Made by a program: the position numbers and the translations under genes | Assembly: GCA_025890175.1 (NCBI GenBank) | Contig: JANPYM010000017.1 | Location: 728,659-792,658 of the forward strand | Direction: 5' to 3' | Length of the DNA: 64,000 nucleotides | Origin: Ciborinia camelliae | Taxonomy: Eukaryota > Ascomycota > Leotiomycetes > Helotiales > Sclerotiniaceae | Shown: positions 36,420 to 47,045 of the stretch, in pieces | Numbering within the stretch: the stretch's first letter is position 1 | Layout of the letters: every line of letters starts with the position of its first letter | The notes under the pieces: model-generated | Seen by the model: the letters and a program-made list of their open reading frames with translations, nothing else | Database searches by the model: none | Told to the model about the DNA's origin: nothing

Positions 36420-38159
36420 CTACTTCTCTGTATCCCCTTCATTTAGATGACCCATGAGGCCTCTTTTGGAAATATTCATAGCACGTTGAATTTCTGCCTC
36501 TTCATCCCTTAGCCTCCCCTTTCCAAATTCCAAAGCTCTTTGCTGTTTCCTTTTCTCTTCCGCTACCCTTCTTTCTCTTTCTTCGAGTGCCTTCTGCCTT
36601 CTTTCCTTTTCCAATCTTTGCTTGGTGGCTTCCTCATTTTCTTCTGCCGCGGTGGATTCAGGTGGTGGCTGTAAAGTGGTGATGAAAGCTTCGATTAAAG
36701 GATCTCTCACGGCTGCGTCAAGAGAGATGTATCGAATATCTCCAAGTATGGTTGGTGGCAAATGAGAAATGAGAGTCGTGTTGTTCAGGGCGGACAGGGA
36801 TTGAGATTTGAGGAGCGTGGAAAGATCCGATTTCAAAGTCGACTGTGGAAGTTTCAATCGGTTGATATGTTCCCTGTAAAACTTTTCTCGGTCTTTATCT
36901 AACAATGATGCGTCTCTCATCTCTGCTTCCTTTTTGTATTTCCGTTTGAATTCTGGCCAATATAGTTTCGGTGTAGCATATTTTTGCAAAAAGGTCAAGT
37001 ATGGAATCTTGGGGTCCTTCTTCTCTTCTTTGGCTCGTAGTTCTCGAAGTTGTGCAATCTTTTCCTTCGACCATTCGTCCCACACTTCCCGCCGTGACTT
37101 CATGTTCGTCAGAGCTGTGTAACGAGTATCTTCCACGATTTTCCCGTCTTCAATCAATTTCTCCCATGGCCAATAAGGGTTTATACCAAAGTCGTTGAGC
37201 AAATCCTTGAAAAGGGCAGCCGAATCTTCAAACGTCAGTTCCAATCCCTCAGCACCCGGTTCCCAGTCATCCATATTGCCATCATCATATTCGCCCGGAT
37301 CTAGTCCATATTCTTGTCCCATAGCTGCGAGCTGGTATGCGATATCGTCTTCATTGAACTCCACAGGCTCGTCAGGATTGAGTTCTTCGGTTCGTTGACG
37401 TTTCGAAGGATTTTCTTCACCATCTTCTCCTTCATCATCCGTAACCTCTACCTCTTCGTATTCAGAACTATCATCTCCATCGCGATCTATAACTTCAGCA
37501 GCCTCTTTTCTAATGCTCGGCATCTGTGCTGGACCAGATATTTCAGAAATTACATCAACGTTCCGCTCCTTAATGAGTGCATCCGCCTTCTCCTTGATTC
37601 TCAATTGATCAAGCTTCAAAATTCCATCCTTGAGTTTATCCGGTATACGCCAAAAACTTTGGTCCTTCTCGGTGTTGTACACAAATCTTCTTCCATACTT
37701 GGTATGTACAAGGACCCAAGGTTCGCAACCAGGAATTGGAAAACGTGACTTCGGCTTGTCATTTGGCTGTGGTCGATTCTCTCGCGAACGATCATGACCA
37801 CCTCTGCCTCCTCGATAACCCTGAGAGCCACCTCTACCACCTTGAATTGGTCCTTGATCACGAGAAGGAAAGTTGTTGAAATTCGGTCCAGCACTTGGTA
37901 TTGAATTTCCAACGGATTGGTATTGAAGAAAGCTTTGGGTTGGATCTGGAGCAGATGGTTGAGGTGCTACTATTGATGCTGGTCGAGTATATGTAGATTG
38001 TTTCGTTTCGGTATTGTAGTAGTAAGCATGACCTTTATTTTACATATTAGCTATGATAGACATTTTGAATGAATAATCCTTACCTGTAGGAGCTTTATGT
38101 TCAGTCCATCCTGGCGGTAGAGGAGGAAGAACAATTGGTTTGTGAGTTGATTTCAACAT
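36420..38159 (-). CDS. URN1: URN1-like pre-mRNA splicing factor (WW and FF domains)
   Basis: WW-FF protein of the URN1/Dre4/TCERG1 type associated with the spliceosome. Two exons: 38159-38084 and 38032-36420, 562 aa. The WW domain spans the splice junction: LPPGWTEHKAPTGHAYYYNT followed by ETKQSTYTRP. A Gly/Arg/Gln-rich linker (GGRGGSQGYRGGRGGHDRS) leads to a second WW-like segment (KYGRRFVYNTEKDQSFWRIP). An acidic stretch precedes the FF domain, which holds FKDLLNDFGINPYWPWEKLI and DTRYTALTNMKSRREVWDEW. A conserved second helical region follows (FKRKYKKEAEMRDASLLDKD) and the C-terminus is a long charged coiled coil. The frame is open upstream of 38159 but has no ATG. Divergent with the proteasome gene. 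Confidence 0.88.
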
Positions 38160-38671
38160 GTCGTGGGCATAACAATTGCATATAATACTGGAATACTGGA
38201 AGTCGACAGGTAATGCCGTAAATGTGTATATTTTCAATTGTCAATTGTCATGGTTGTGAGATCAGAATTCTGCTCAGCGCATTGAAAGATCCATGGATGA
38301 CCTCAATACAAAAATGGTTACGTAAGGCTGAGGCTGAGGCTGAGGGGGTTGAAGCTGAGGCTGAGACTGAGACATAAGGTTATCATGTCACGAGGCTGTA
38401 AGGCCACCAGCAGATTAAGATTCCGGCGCTAAGCTCCGCACTAGCTACTACGCGTGGTTCGGGTCGTGCCTGGAGCTCCAGTATTGATGGCAGGTGTGGT
38501 TGAACGTTAATTGAAGTTGAGCTTGGAGATATACCTAACATCACTGTCAACGAAAGAGGTTATTTGACTCCAATTATTCTACAACCATATTGAAGGTTGA
38601 GAGTATTCATTTCGCTTGTTCTTTTTCTAGATACCCCCTCTAAGTAAATACATTTTCAATAAACCGCAATC
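38160..38671. promoter_or_regulatory. divergent promoter of URN1-like gene and proteasome alpha-3
   Basis: 512 bp between two outward-facing start codons. It contains a GGCTGA hexanucleotide run at about 38327-38372. No proteasome-associated control element could be recognised by eye. Confidence 0.55.
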
Positions 38672-39598
38672 ATGTCCAGAAGATACGATTCAAGAGTAAG
38701 CTCCAAATAATCAACAATCCCCCCAAAATGGTAGCTAACTTTTAAAAGACTACCATCTTCTCCCCAGAAGGACGTCTCTATCAAGTCGAGTATGCTCTTG
38801 AGGCTATCTCTCATGCAGGAACAGCATTAGGAATATTGGCAAAAGATGGAATCGTATTGGCGGCGGAAAGAAAGGTTACAAGCAAGCTATTGGAGCAAGA
38901 TACTTCGGCTGAGAAGCTTTACATCTTGAACGAGTATGTCAGATCGTTCCTCCGCTCTAACATGAAAACCTTCTAACGGATTTTAGCAATATGATCTGCG
39001 CAGTAGCAGGTATGACAGCTGATGCCAACATCCTCATCAATTACGCCCGCCAAGCTGCCCAACGATACCTCCTTACCTACAATGAAGACATCCCCTGCGA
39101 ACAGCTCGTACGTCGATTATGCGATTTGAAACAAGGTTATACCCAACATGGTGGCCTTCGTCCATTTGGTGTTTCCTTCATCTATGCAGGATACGATCCA
39201 CAAAGAGAGTTTCAACTTTACCAAAGCAATCCCAGTGGCAATTATGGAGGATGGAAGGCTACAAGTGTTGGTGCAAATAATGCCAGTGCGCAGAGTTTGT
39301 TGAAGCAGGATTACAAGGAGGATTGTTCTCTGAAGGAGGCTTGTGGAATGGCGGTCAAAGTGTTGAGCAAGACTATGGATTCTACGAAATTGAGCAGTGA
39401 GAAGAGTAGGTGATTTATAATTGAAATTTGAAGCAGCTTGCTAACTTTCTGACAGTCGAGTTTGCGACAGTGGGAAAGAACAAGGATGGCACAATTTACC
39501 ATCATCTCTGGGGCGCAGATGAAATCACGACTTTATTGAAGGAACATGATTTGGCTAGGGATGAGACTGGAGCGGATGGAGATCGAATAATGAGCTAG
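38672..39598 (+). CDS. PRE9: 20S proteasome subunit alpha-3 (PSMA4/PRE9)
   Basis: Alpha-ring subunit of the 20S core particle, which gates substrate entry. Four exons: 38672-38695, 38749-38933, 38987 to about 39405, and about 39456-39598; all junctions are in phase. The N-terminus [20 protein letters not shown] and then [17 protein letters not shown] carries the alpha-subunit signature and the gate residues Y-D-R. Other hallmarks: [48 protein letters not shown] and [15 protein letters not shown] [15 protein letters not shown]. The stop is TAG at 39596. Length about 255 aa, standard for the subunit. Confidence 0.96.
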
Positions 39599-39689
39599 AT
39601 ATTTTCTCAGTGGTCTAAAGTACAGACTATGTAACAACAATGAATACTTCATCAGCAGAGGCAGCAGGCCGGATCCATGAACTCCAAGA

Positions 39690-41768
39690 TTATACAGTAT
39701 AACCCTGGATATCTTTGATCTTTCCCCCCCCCTTCGAAGTGTATAAATTCTCCAGCTTTTTCCTATACTCATGCAACTTATCAAGCTCCTTTTGTAACTT
39801 GTCATCCGCTGAGGCGCCGGCAGGTGCATTGGCAAAATTTTTAGCTGGATCTCTCGCCATTCTATCAAACTGGATATTCTTCTTCTTAAGGGCTTCTTCC
39901 AACTTTTTGAGATTGGTCCTCACTTTCTGGTTATTATCTTGTTTATCCTTGCTGGCTTTCCCCTGCCCTCCTTGCCCTCCTTTTCCTCCTTTTCCTCCAT
40001 CCCCTTTATCCACATATGTAATTATAGGAATGGTCTGATTCCCATATGGCGTGTACGCAGGGATTGGTGGTAACATCTTCCCCGGATATGCAGGTGGTGG
40101 CGCAATCTCAGATGGTCGTGTTAATTCAGCTTCACAAGCTACCTGTATCCCATGCGCACGCGACATGTCGTTGGACACATTTCGAGTCATATCAGGATCA
40201 TCGTGAGGTATCAAGTGCCAGTAATTATACATGGTTTGGATCAGTTGGATCAGGCGAATACTGAGATACTCCATTTCGATCCGAGAAAGCATCAAAATCA
40301 ACAAATCAATATTATCCTTGGGTAGGAAAGCGCTATTGTCTCGTTCGTGTTGTTCGGGCCACGAGGGGGGGACTTGGCGTAAGGCAATGATCCTTTGCGT
40401 GAGATTGTTGATCGAGCCTTGTAGGTCCCGGTAGATTGGATACCGCCGGTCAATTCGTTCCTCCAAGGCGCTCTTGTACCCGGCATCGGTAGGTGGTTCG
40501 ATAAATTGCCGTACGAGTTTTAATTCAGTCTGTGCCATAGTTCCAAGTCCGTCAACGGCTTTCATGGCTTCGTGTACATGAATTGCACGTCCGTTGTCAT
40601 CATCATATGGTCCGTTCCACCATTTTTGGCTACCTGGGACATTATTGTCGCGAAGATATGAGTAGAGTTCCCATACTCGTATCAAGAATCGTTGAACTTC
40701 CTTTCGAACAAGTTGTCCTTGAAGATCCCATTTGTTCATATACGTCACATTTTCAGAATCAATACGAGGAGGATCTGATTCCCATACTGGTAACTCCATC
40801 TGTCGATCCGTTATGAGTACCGTGAGGTTTCGCTCCGATTTGAAAAGGCCCAGGTATATATCCCATATATGCTTCTTGAATGACCTCATATCGATGGGTG
40901 GTGCTACATTGACAGCTCCTATCGCCGCACTAATATTGCCGGGTAAAACGCCTGGTACAACGCCCGCTACATCAGGAGGTAAAAAGCCAGGTACAACTCC
41001 CTGACCAGGCATACTTCCTTGCCACATACCCCTCAGTTGCTCACCCATCTCGCTGATCACTCTCGCTCCCTCTCGGTTTCGCTGTTGCAAAAACATGACA
41101 TAATCACTACTAACATCCTTCTGTTGAATTTCCTGCTGCAATGCCTTGATCATCTTCACGGAAGCCACAATATAGCCTTGGATCGTGAGAAGATCCCTTT
41201 CCTTGAGATGAACACCAATTTCATTGGCAGCAGCTTCAGTAAGTTGCCACAGCTTATTCAGATCTGAACGTACAGCTTCGATTTCCTCTATAGGAATACC
41301 TCTCCGCTCTCTCTCTTCTCGGAAAATCAATTCTCGACGAACCACATTCAAGAATTCCTCAAGCGTTATGTTTTTGTTAAGGACTACTTTCTGGCCTCGG
41401 GCCCGAGCACTTTCGAGATCAGCAGCACAGTTTTGGATCTGTCGTTGCATATCCAGTAGTCGGTTAAAATGCCTATCCCTCTCATCTCGATACTGAGTCT
41501 CTTGCTCAATTCGGGATTTCGTCCTGGCTTGTGCAGATTTGAGCTCTTCTTGCAAGTGCGCCAAATCTGCCTGGGGATTAAAGTTGACCTCCCCCCGCAG
41601 CCTATTCAGTTGTACCTCAAGCCCGTGTAGTTGATCGGTTACCCAGTTGGACCAACATTCGCAATTAGGACGTTCTTCGGGATGGGCTTGGTTTTGATGT
41701 CCACAGGTTCTGCTGGCCTGAAATTCTTGCCAGACTCGTCTCCCTTCGGGGGTATTCGGGGGAAGCAT
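39690..41768 (-). CDS. coiled-coil protein of unknown function
   Basis: A single open frame of 692 codons with no intron. Residues about 50-235 are heavily charged and heptad-like (HLQEELKSAQARTKSRIEQE), a long coiled coil. A Gly/Pro/Val hinge follows (about 250-285, GVVPGFLPPDVAGVVPGVLP), then a globular helical region with many Trp/Tyr (RVWELYSYLRDNNVPGSQKW), then a GGKGGKGGQGGQGKASKDK low-complexity linker and a second charged coil at the C-terminus. An N-terminal Cys/His group (TCGHQNQAHPEERPNCECW) could bind metal. I recognise no domain; a structural or cytoskeleton-linked role would be guesswork. Tail to tail with PRE9, only 91 bp apart. Confidence 0.75.
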   Translation of the reverse strand: MLPPNTPEGRRVWQEFQASRTCGHQNQAHPEERPNCECWSNWVTDQLHGLEVQLNRLRGEVNFNPQADLAHLQEELKSAQARTKSRIEQETQYRDERDRHFNRLLDMQRQIQNCAADLESARARGQKVVLNKNITLEEFLNVVRRELIFREERERRGIPIEEIEAVRSDLNKLWQLTEAAANEIGVHLKERDLLTIQGYIVASVKMIKALQQEIQQKDVSSDYVMFLQQRNREGARVISEMGEQLRGMWQGSMPGQGVVPGFLPPDVAGVVPGVLPGNISAAIGAVNVAPPIDMRSFKKHIWDIYLGLFKSERNLTVLITDRQMELPVWESDPPRIDSENVTYMNKWDLQGQLVRKEVQRFLIRVWELYSYLRDNNVPGSQKWWNGPYDDDNGRAIHVHEAMKAVDGLGTMAQTELKLVRQFIEPPTDAGYKSALEERIDRRYPIYRDLQGSINNLTQRIIALRQVPPSWPEQHERDNSAFLPKDNIDLLILMLSRIEMEYLSIRLIQLIQTMYNYWHLIPHDDPDMTRNVSNDMSRAHGIQVACEAELTRPSEIAPPPAYPGKMLPPIPAYTPYGNQTIPIITYVDKGDGGKGGKGGQGGQGKASKDKQDNNQKVRTNLKKLEEALKKKNIQFDRMARDPAKNFANAPAGASADDKLQKELDKLHEYRKKLENLYTSKGGGKIKDIQGYTV

Positions 41769-42665
41769 CGTGGATGTTTAGGTTGAAAGTCGTGGAGGAT
41801 GGGGCGGGTGAATATGAGATTCTTGGAATGTTGCCTCGATTGACAACAAAGATAGATGATGAATAAATAGTGAAGAATGTTCAATAACTCGGTCAGAGAT
41901 TAAAAGGTAGAGCAAACAAAAAAGATGGAAACTCTTCAACAAAGGAATATCAGGAATTCCAATGGCCAAATGACAGATAGTACACTCTTGACAAGTACAA
42001 AGGAATTGTTAGAAACATTTAATACCAAAACCGGCAGTCCGTTTTCTTATGACAAAGAACAATAAATATAAATACAGAAAAAGTATTAGAAAGATAGAGC
42101 TCTTGTGGAGAAATCAGTTGTGCATATTTATGAGTCCTAGTAAAAATGAGACCTCGTGCCACTCCGTCATCTGGGTCCTGAGATTCTTCTTGATGGGAGT
42201 TCGGTCTGCTTAATAAACCCAATATCGAGTTAAAGCCCTGATATAATACAACTGGATGTACCTGACGCTCTTCCCAATCACCACCAAAGTACTTCCTCCG
42301 CACTGCAACCCCGTTCTAGGTCCACAATTCAAAACTTCACCGAGATAGAAGTAGCTTATACAATGGGAAACGACTCTTTATTCGTAGAGCACTCCAGAAG
42401 GCCCCAGCGCTATAACCACCGATCCAAACCTCATACTTCTACCACGAGTGGAAAGACTAGAGCTCCTTGGGTGATAATTGGAACAATTCTGTCAGATCAT
42501 TGTTGTAATCTTCCTGTCGATCTCCAGTTGCGATGGCCCACTACAAGTGACCAAAATCAACATTGGAGATTGTTCCGGGGTATCGCGAAATTATTTGACG
42601 GGTAATGGGTTGTGCAATGATCATGGCTAAGCGAAGGCAAAGAGACAGGTTGTGAAAACATGCTG
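41769..42665. other. intergenic region
   Basis: About 900 bp, holding the promoter of the coiled-coil gene. No coding stretch with support on either strand; an 80-codon open frame at 42363 lacks any domain. Confidence 0.5.
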
Positions 42666-43510
42666 TTATTCGATAAATTTCTCGTGTTGACCACCGATCT
42701 TATGGGGATTTACAGGGACAGGAAGTCGATTGTGGTCATACAGACAATCCTTGAATGGATAATAGTTGACGAGTGTCAATCTGTGCTTTGCTGTCCCAGG
42801 TAGGAGTTTGAAACGCATTAGCTTGAAGCCATTAACCCGAGCTGGGCCAATTATTTCCAACCTCATTCTAATATCCTCTAGATCATCGATGATATTGTTG
42901 TAAGGGTCTCTTGTTGGAAAGGAGAAAAGCTTTGAGGGCCTCTCCGGCATAGTCGTCCAAGTACGAAGCCATCCCTCGGGCTTTTGTCCAATAATCTTAC
43001 TCGGGGGAAATTCTTTCTGTATCTTGCTCAGTAAAGACCTTTTGAGTTCAACAAAAGGCTGCGAGGTTATCGGAATGAATGCACTGCGCCTCCTTCTCTC
43101 CTTCAAGTCTTCTTCAATAATTCCGGAATCCGCATACACATTGTATTCAGGTTCGCCTTCAGATGGATCCATGACAAAACTACTTTGCTCCTTCGCAAGG
43201 TCCCTCAAAACCCAATCCACACGAAAAGCATATTTGTTAGGAATTTTGGATCGAATGATAGGTTCGAATCGAGGATCGAATATATGTCTCCTGGCGAAGT
43301 AGCCGATTTTTCATCTTCAAGTACTTTTTGCGTCCATGTTTGGTCGAAATATGCAGCTATAAGGCAATTGTGCTGACTTACTGGCACGACCTGTTCCCAA
43401 GGAGTTGGTAGACCACCAGGCCCTGATGATGATGCACGTGGTATGGGTGATACTGATGGTGGTTGATATCCACGAAGCTTAGATCTGAGAGATAATGTAC
43501 ATCGTACCAT
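42666..43510 (-). CDS. conserved small protein, splice junction unresolved
   Basis: Two reading frames clearly belong together but cannot be joined canonically. The first starts with ATG at 43510 (MVRCTLSLRSKLRGYQPPSV) and runs to PTPWEQVVP at a good GTAAGT donor (43381 region). The second starts about 43290 with GYFARRHIFDPRFEPIIRSK, then YAFRVDWVLRDLAKEQSSF, and ends at 42666. With the phase-0 donor the second exon would have to start right before GGC TAC, where the preceding bases are TC, not AG. No other donor or acceptor pair keeps the frame. So either a non-canonical site, a one-base indel (real or sequencing), or a broken gene. The first residues are basic, as in a mitochondrial presequence. 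I do not recognise the family with confidence. Confidence 0.6.
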
Positions 43511-43546
43511 TTTTTGAAGAAATTGTGGTGTATTGAAGGATGCTGT

Positions 43547-43561
43547 GGGGGGGGGGGGGGG
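43547..43561. repeat. homopolymer of 15 G
   Basis: Fifteen consecutive G about 40 bp upstream of the start codon at 43510 (minus gene). Such runs are error-prone in sequencing and could form a G-quadruplex-like structure only if stacked with other G tracts. Confidence 0.9.
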
Positions 43562-45515
43562 TTGAAGTCGGAAGGCGATTAGCATGAAAAATGGATTTGA
43601 TTAGGATCACGTGATGACAATCAATTCCTTATCATTCCGAAAATAAAACTTAGAAAGCTTCGTTATTCCCAGTCGATTGAGCTTTGGTAACAACCTAATT
43701 CCACGCTAAGAAAACTAAATAAGGTATATATATGTATATATATATCAGATTCAACGGCTTTTTGTAGATGTGCAACATCAAGATTATTTTGCTTGAGAGA
43801 CATCATGTGACCGCATTCACCGCTCCCCGGCAGAAAATCAACTTTGGCTCGCCTTAATAATCGCCGATGAGGTCATTGGTTGGTTCCTAAGGTACCTAGG
43901 GAAAGGGAGGAGTATCTCAAACTCCCTGGCTAGCTTGCCTACAAAAAGAGCTTTGCACATAACCTTGGAAATGATAAATTATATGCATTTGTTCTACGGC
44001 CTAGAAGGTTAAGGTGACGACTGGACTGGACTGGACTGAACTCAAACTTCCTCGCGTTGAAGTTCGATCGCCCATGCCAACGCTTGAAGCTCCCCATCCC
44101 ACTATCTAATAGGTACGTACATTACCTACCGGTATCTCTTGCGATGATTTTATCACATAGATTGATTGCTTTTCTACACTACACTACCACAAGAAGGCCC
44201 AAATATAATCTTCGTAATTTATCACCATCCCATGCTTAAGAAGCCCTACCGGAGTAAAGTATAGGCCGTAAAGCATACAGTTAAGCCTATAAAAAGCTTA
44301 CCGAGAATGCATTATAGGCTTCAATCTCTGTAACAAAGACTATGGAGATTAGTTTGTCCCCGGTGTCAGAGCCTATAAGCTTATGTCTAAGAAAGCATAG
44401 CAGGGGGGTTATCTAGGCTTTAAAGCCGATAGATCTGAAGAAGTTCGCCGTGAGTAAGCACTCTGAAGCCTAAAGCTGGGCCTAACTTTTGCCTTGGGAA
44501 AGTTCAACATTCTATATTCGATATAAGTGGGACGGGCCATAAACGAAGTTGCAGAATGGGTGTAGTATTGATGAGGATTCGAACCAATCTTAATGTCGAG
44601 GGCCTTTGGGGGAGAACTCGTCTACGAGATTGATCTCAACTACGGGGTAGTTTGATAATGAAACGTGAGGATATACTTTTCTCTGTAATACGTCCCTAGA
44701 TTCTGTTCCTCTTCTACACCATACACCATACAGGTAGGCCCAACAAAAATACCTCTTGTTATAAGGCTACTAGGTAGTCACCCTATTCAAAAATACCGGC
44801 CGAAAGAAAACATCTCTACAATCCCTGGGTTCTGGGTTCTGATACTGCTTAACCAAACATGGAAGCTCCAGCATCATCCAATTTGTGTCACCTGTATCGC
44901 ACACCTATGAGCTCTCACAACAGTTAATTCAGAAGACTTCCACACTCTCAAAATCCCCATGAACAACGGACTTTTTGGTTTATTGGGGTCGAAATGTCGA
45001 CTACGGACCTTTCATTCAATTTTGGAAAATTGTTTCTTATTTCTAGATTTGCTGTTCTACCTTCACTGAGGTCCCAAATGTGTCAAGATGATACCATTGG
45101 TTGTTTCTACTTTTAGGAACATATGTACGAGAAGAGGCATCAGAAATAAATCGAAAGACTAGAACAGTACTTTTGTGGCAGCCATCCGTGGGCGATATCA
45201 AGATATCAAGATATCAAGGAATTATTGATAAGAAAGTTGAATCAACATCTGTTTTAAAAATGTTCAGAAGTACAAGTACCCTACATCCCCTGAATTACAT
45301 TGAAAATCGGGGCTATTCGCTGCTGTAATTCAGTCTTATTAACATGGCAATCATGGATGACGATTATGATTATGATCAAACATGGAGGCGTAGCCACTGA
45401 ACTCTTTCGTTTGGCAATTCTCGATATCCAGAACATACTGGCATGGAAGGTCTTCAATTTATTAATTATTACGATGCGTTAGTCCTGACCTCTATAAAAT
45501 TCTGCATATCATCTA
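43562..45515. other. 2-kb intergenic region with an AGGCTT motif cluster
   Basis: No supported gene. It contains TATATA-rich DNA at about 43726-43744, a short GGACT run at 44020-44038 related to the array at 14981, the AAGCCTA/TAGGCTT cluster at 44260-44492, and three adjacent copies of ATATCAAG near 45195-45220. Confidence 0.5.
44260..44492. repeat. cluster of AAGCCTA / TAGGCTT inverted motifs
   Basis: At least six copies of AAGCCTA, AGCCTATAAGCTT or their complements within 230 bp, in both orientations, with TAGGCTTTAAAGCC near its centre. It resembles the degenerate palindromic DNA left by an old inverted-repeat element, but there are no clear ends. Confidence 0.5.
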
Positions 45516-47045
45516 TTAAATTTTGACTTTGAAAAGCCATCCCGTCTTAGATATTCGGGCAGCAATCGTCAACAGAGTACATGCAGTGACAGTAGCCGCT
45601 GCAAAAGCTTGCAACCCAAGCCATCCACTTGGAAGAATTGCTCCAGCTATGGGGTTTCCTATCAAGAGACCTAAGGCCGACGGAACCAACTGCATGGTCA
45701 ATCTCACCCCAAATTGGCGCATGTCTGGAGTAAGTACACTAGCAACTACATTCGCCGGCAGTGTGATGACTCCAGACGAGAAGAAACCGTACAAAATGCA
45801 GAACACTATGATGCTTGCTTTATTCTCCATTCCCATCCACCCAAATAGCAGGATCGCGCAGACTCCACTTGCCGTCCCGAACGTATTGAGGGGGCCGATT
45901 TTGTCAGCGAGGTGCCCAAAAAACTATAGAGATATGTCAATATAATTCTCGCATCGTAGAGAAAGGTTGATAACTTACAATTCTCCCAAAGAATCCAGCC
46001 GCGTTGATAATAGGTAATAGGTAGAAGTTCAACTGCCCGGTTATTATATTCTTCTCGAGGCAGAAGGCCTGGACGTAGAAGTACGGAATATAAGTTCCAG
46101 CATATCCAATAAATACAGCTGTGGCGTAGAGAGTGTATGCTGGCTCCTTCCATGCTTTAACATCAAAAAGGCGACGCACAGCTGGAGGTTTTGATCGCAT
46201 TTTCATTCCAAGGATGGGCAGGATTGAAAGGAGAAGCATAATGAAAGCGAGTACTCGAATCGTCCAACCGAAGTGTATTTTATTGATCAATTTAGAGAAG
46301 ATTATAGGGTATAGAATGCCACCTGGTTTATTCAGTCAGTTCCTACATACGGAAGAACTTGGACAAGTACGGGATATCTCTCACCTATGGTACTGCCAGA
46401 ACTTGCTAACCCCATCGCAAGACCTCTTCTTTTAGTGAAGTATGAAGTAATGACAGCAGTAGCTGGCATGAAAAGACACCCAAGACCTATCCCCATTACA
46501 AGTCCTTGTGAAAGAATTTGATGCCAATACAGTGTCCCAAGACTTGTCATGAACATGCCAAATACGACCATGAAAAATCCAAATATGATGAGGCTTCGGA
46601 GGTATCCTTGGTCATATAGAGGTCCTGAATATAAAGAGCCCATCAAGATGAATGACGATTGGATAGTTCCAATCCATGATATGTCCGATGGTGATGAGGT
46701 TCGCAAAAGGTATTGCTCATAGTACGCCTGGAAAACACCTATTGAATCGAATCGTATTAGCAAATTATTGTCGATTTTCAATGAGTACTCACCAAAAGAG
46801 TTTAAGAGCCCCCAAGTATTGAAGAAGATACAGAATCCTGCTGCACATTGTATCCACGCCAGAGTTCCTCCATCTGCCATTGGCACGGCAGGAGGACCTA
46901 TGGTCTGTTTCTTTTCAACTGAACTTCCAGGCTCTGACTCTATAATGGGAGATTCAGCCCTCTCTTCATTTGGAGTTGAGACTTGTGGTATAGGTTTTGT
47001 TTCGACGCCATCAGCGGAGCTCAATTGGGTTGAGTTCGAGTCCAT
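45516..47045 (-). CDS. MFS transporter, monocarboxylate (MCT) type
   Basis: Twelve-helix major facilitator protein of the fungal monocarboxylate-transporter-like group. Four exons: 47045-46793, 46738-46385, 46322-45979 and 45923-45516; phases join and give 452 aa. The N-terminal 60 residues are polar. Helix 1 starts at GTLAWIQCAAGFCIFFNTWG, and the MCT-like WG.LNSFGVFQAYYE motif crosses the first junction. Other helices: LGCLFMPATAVITSYFTKRR with GLAMGLASSGSTIGG across junction 2, FGWTIRVLAFIMLLLSILPI, and PLNTFGTASGVCAILLFGWM. The first intron is 54 nt, without stops, so an unspliced product would also read through. The Arg-rich cytosolic loop TKRRGLAMG is conserved in the class. Substrate cannot be told; it lies 6.6 kb from the prenyltransferase. 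Confidence 0.9.
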
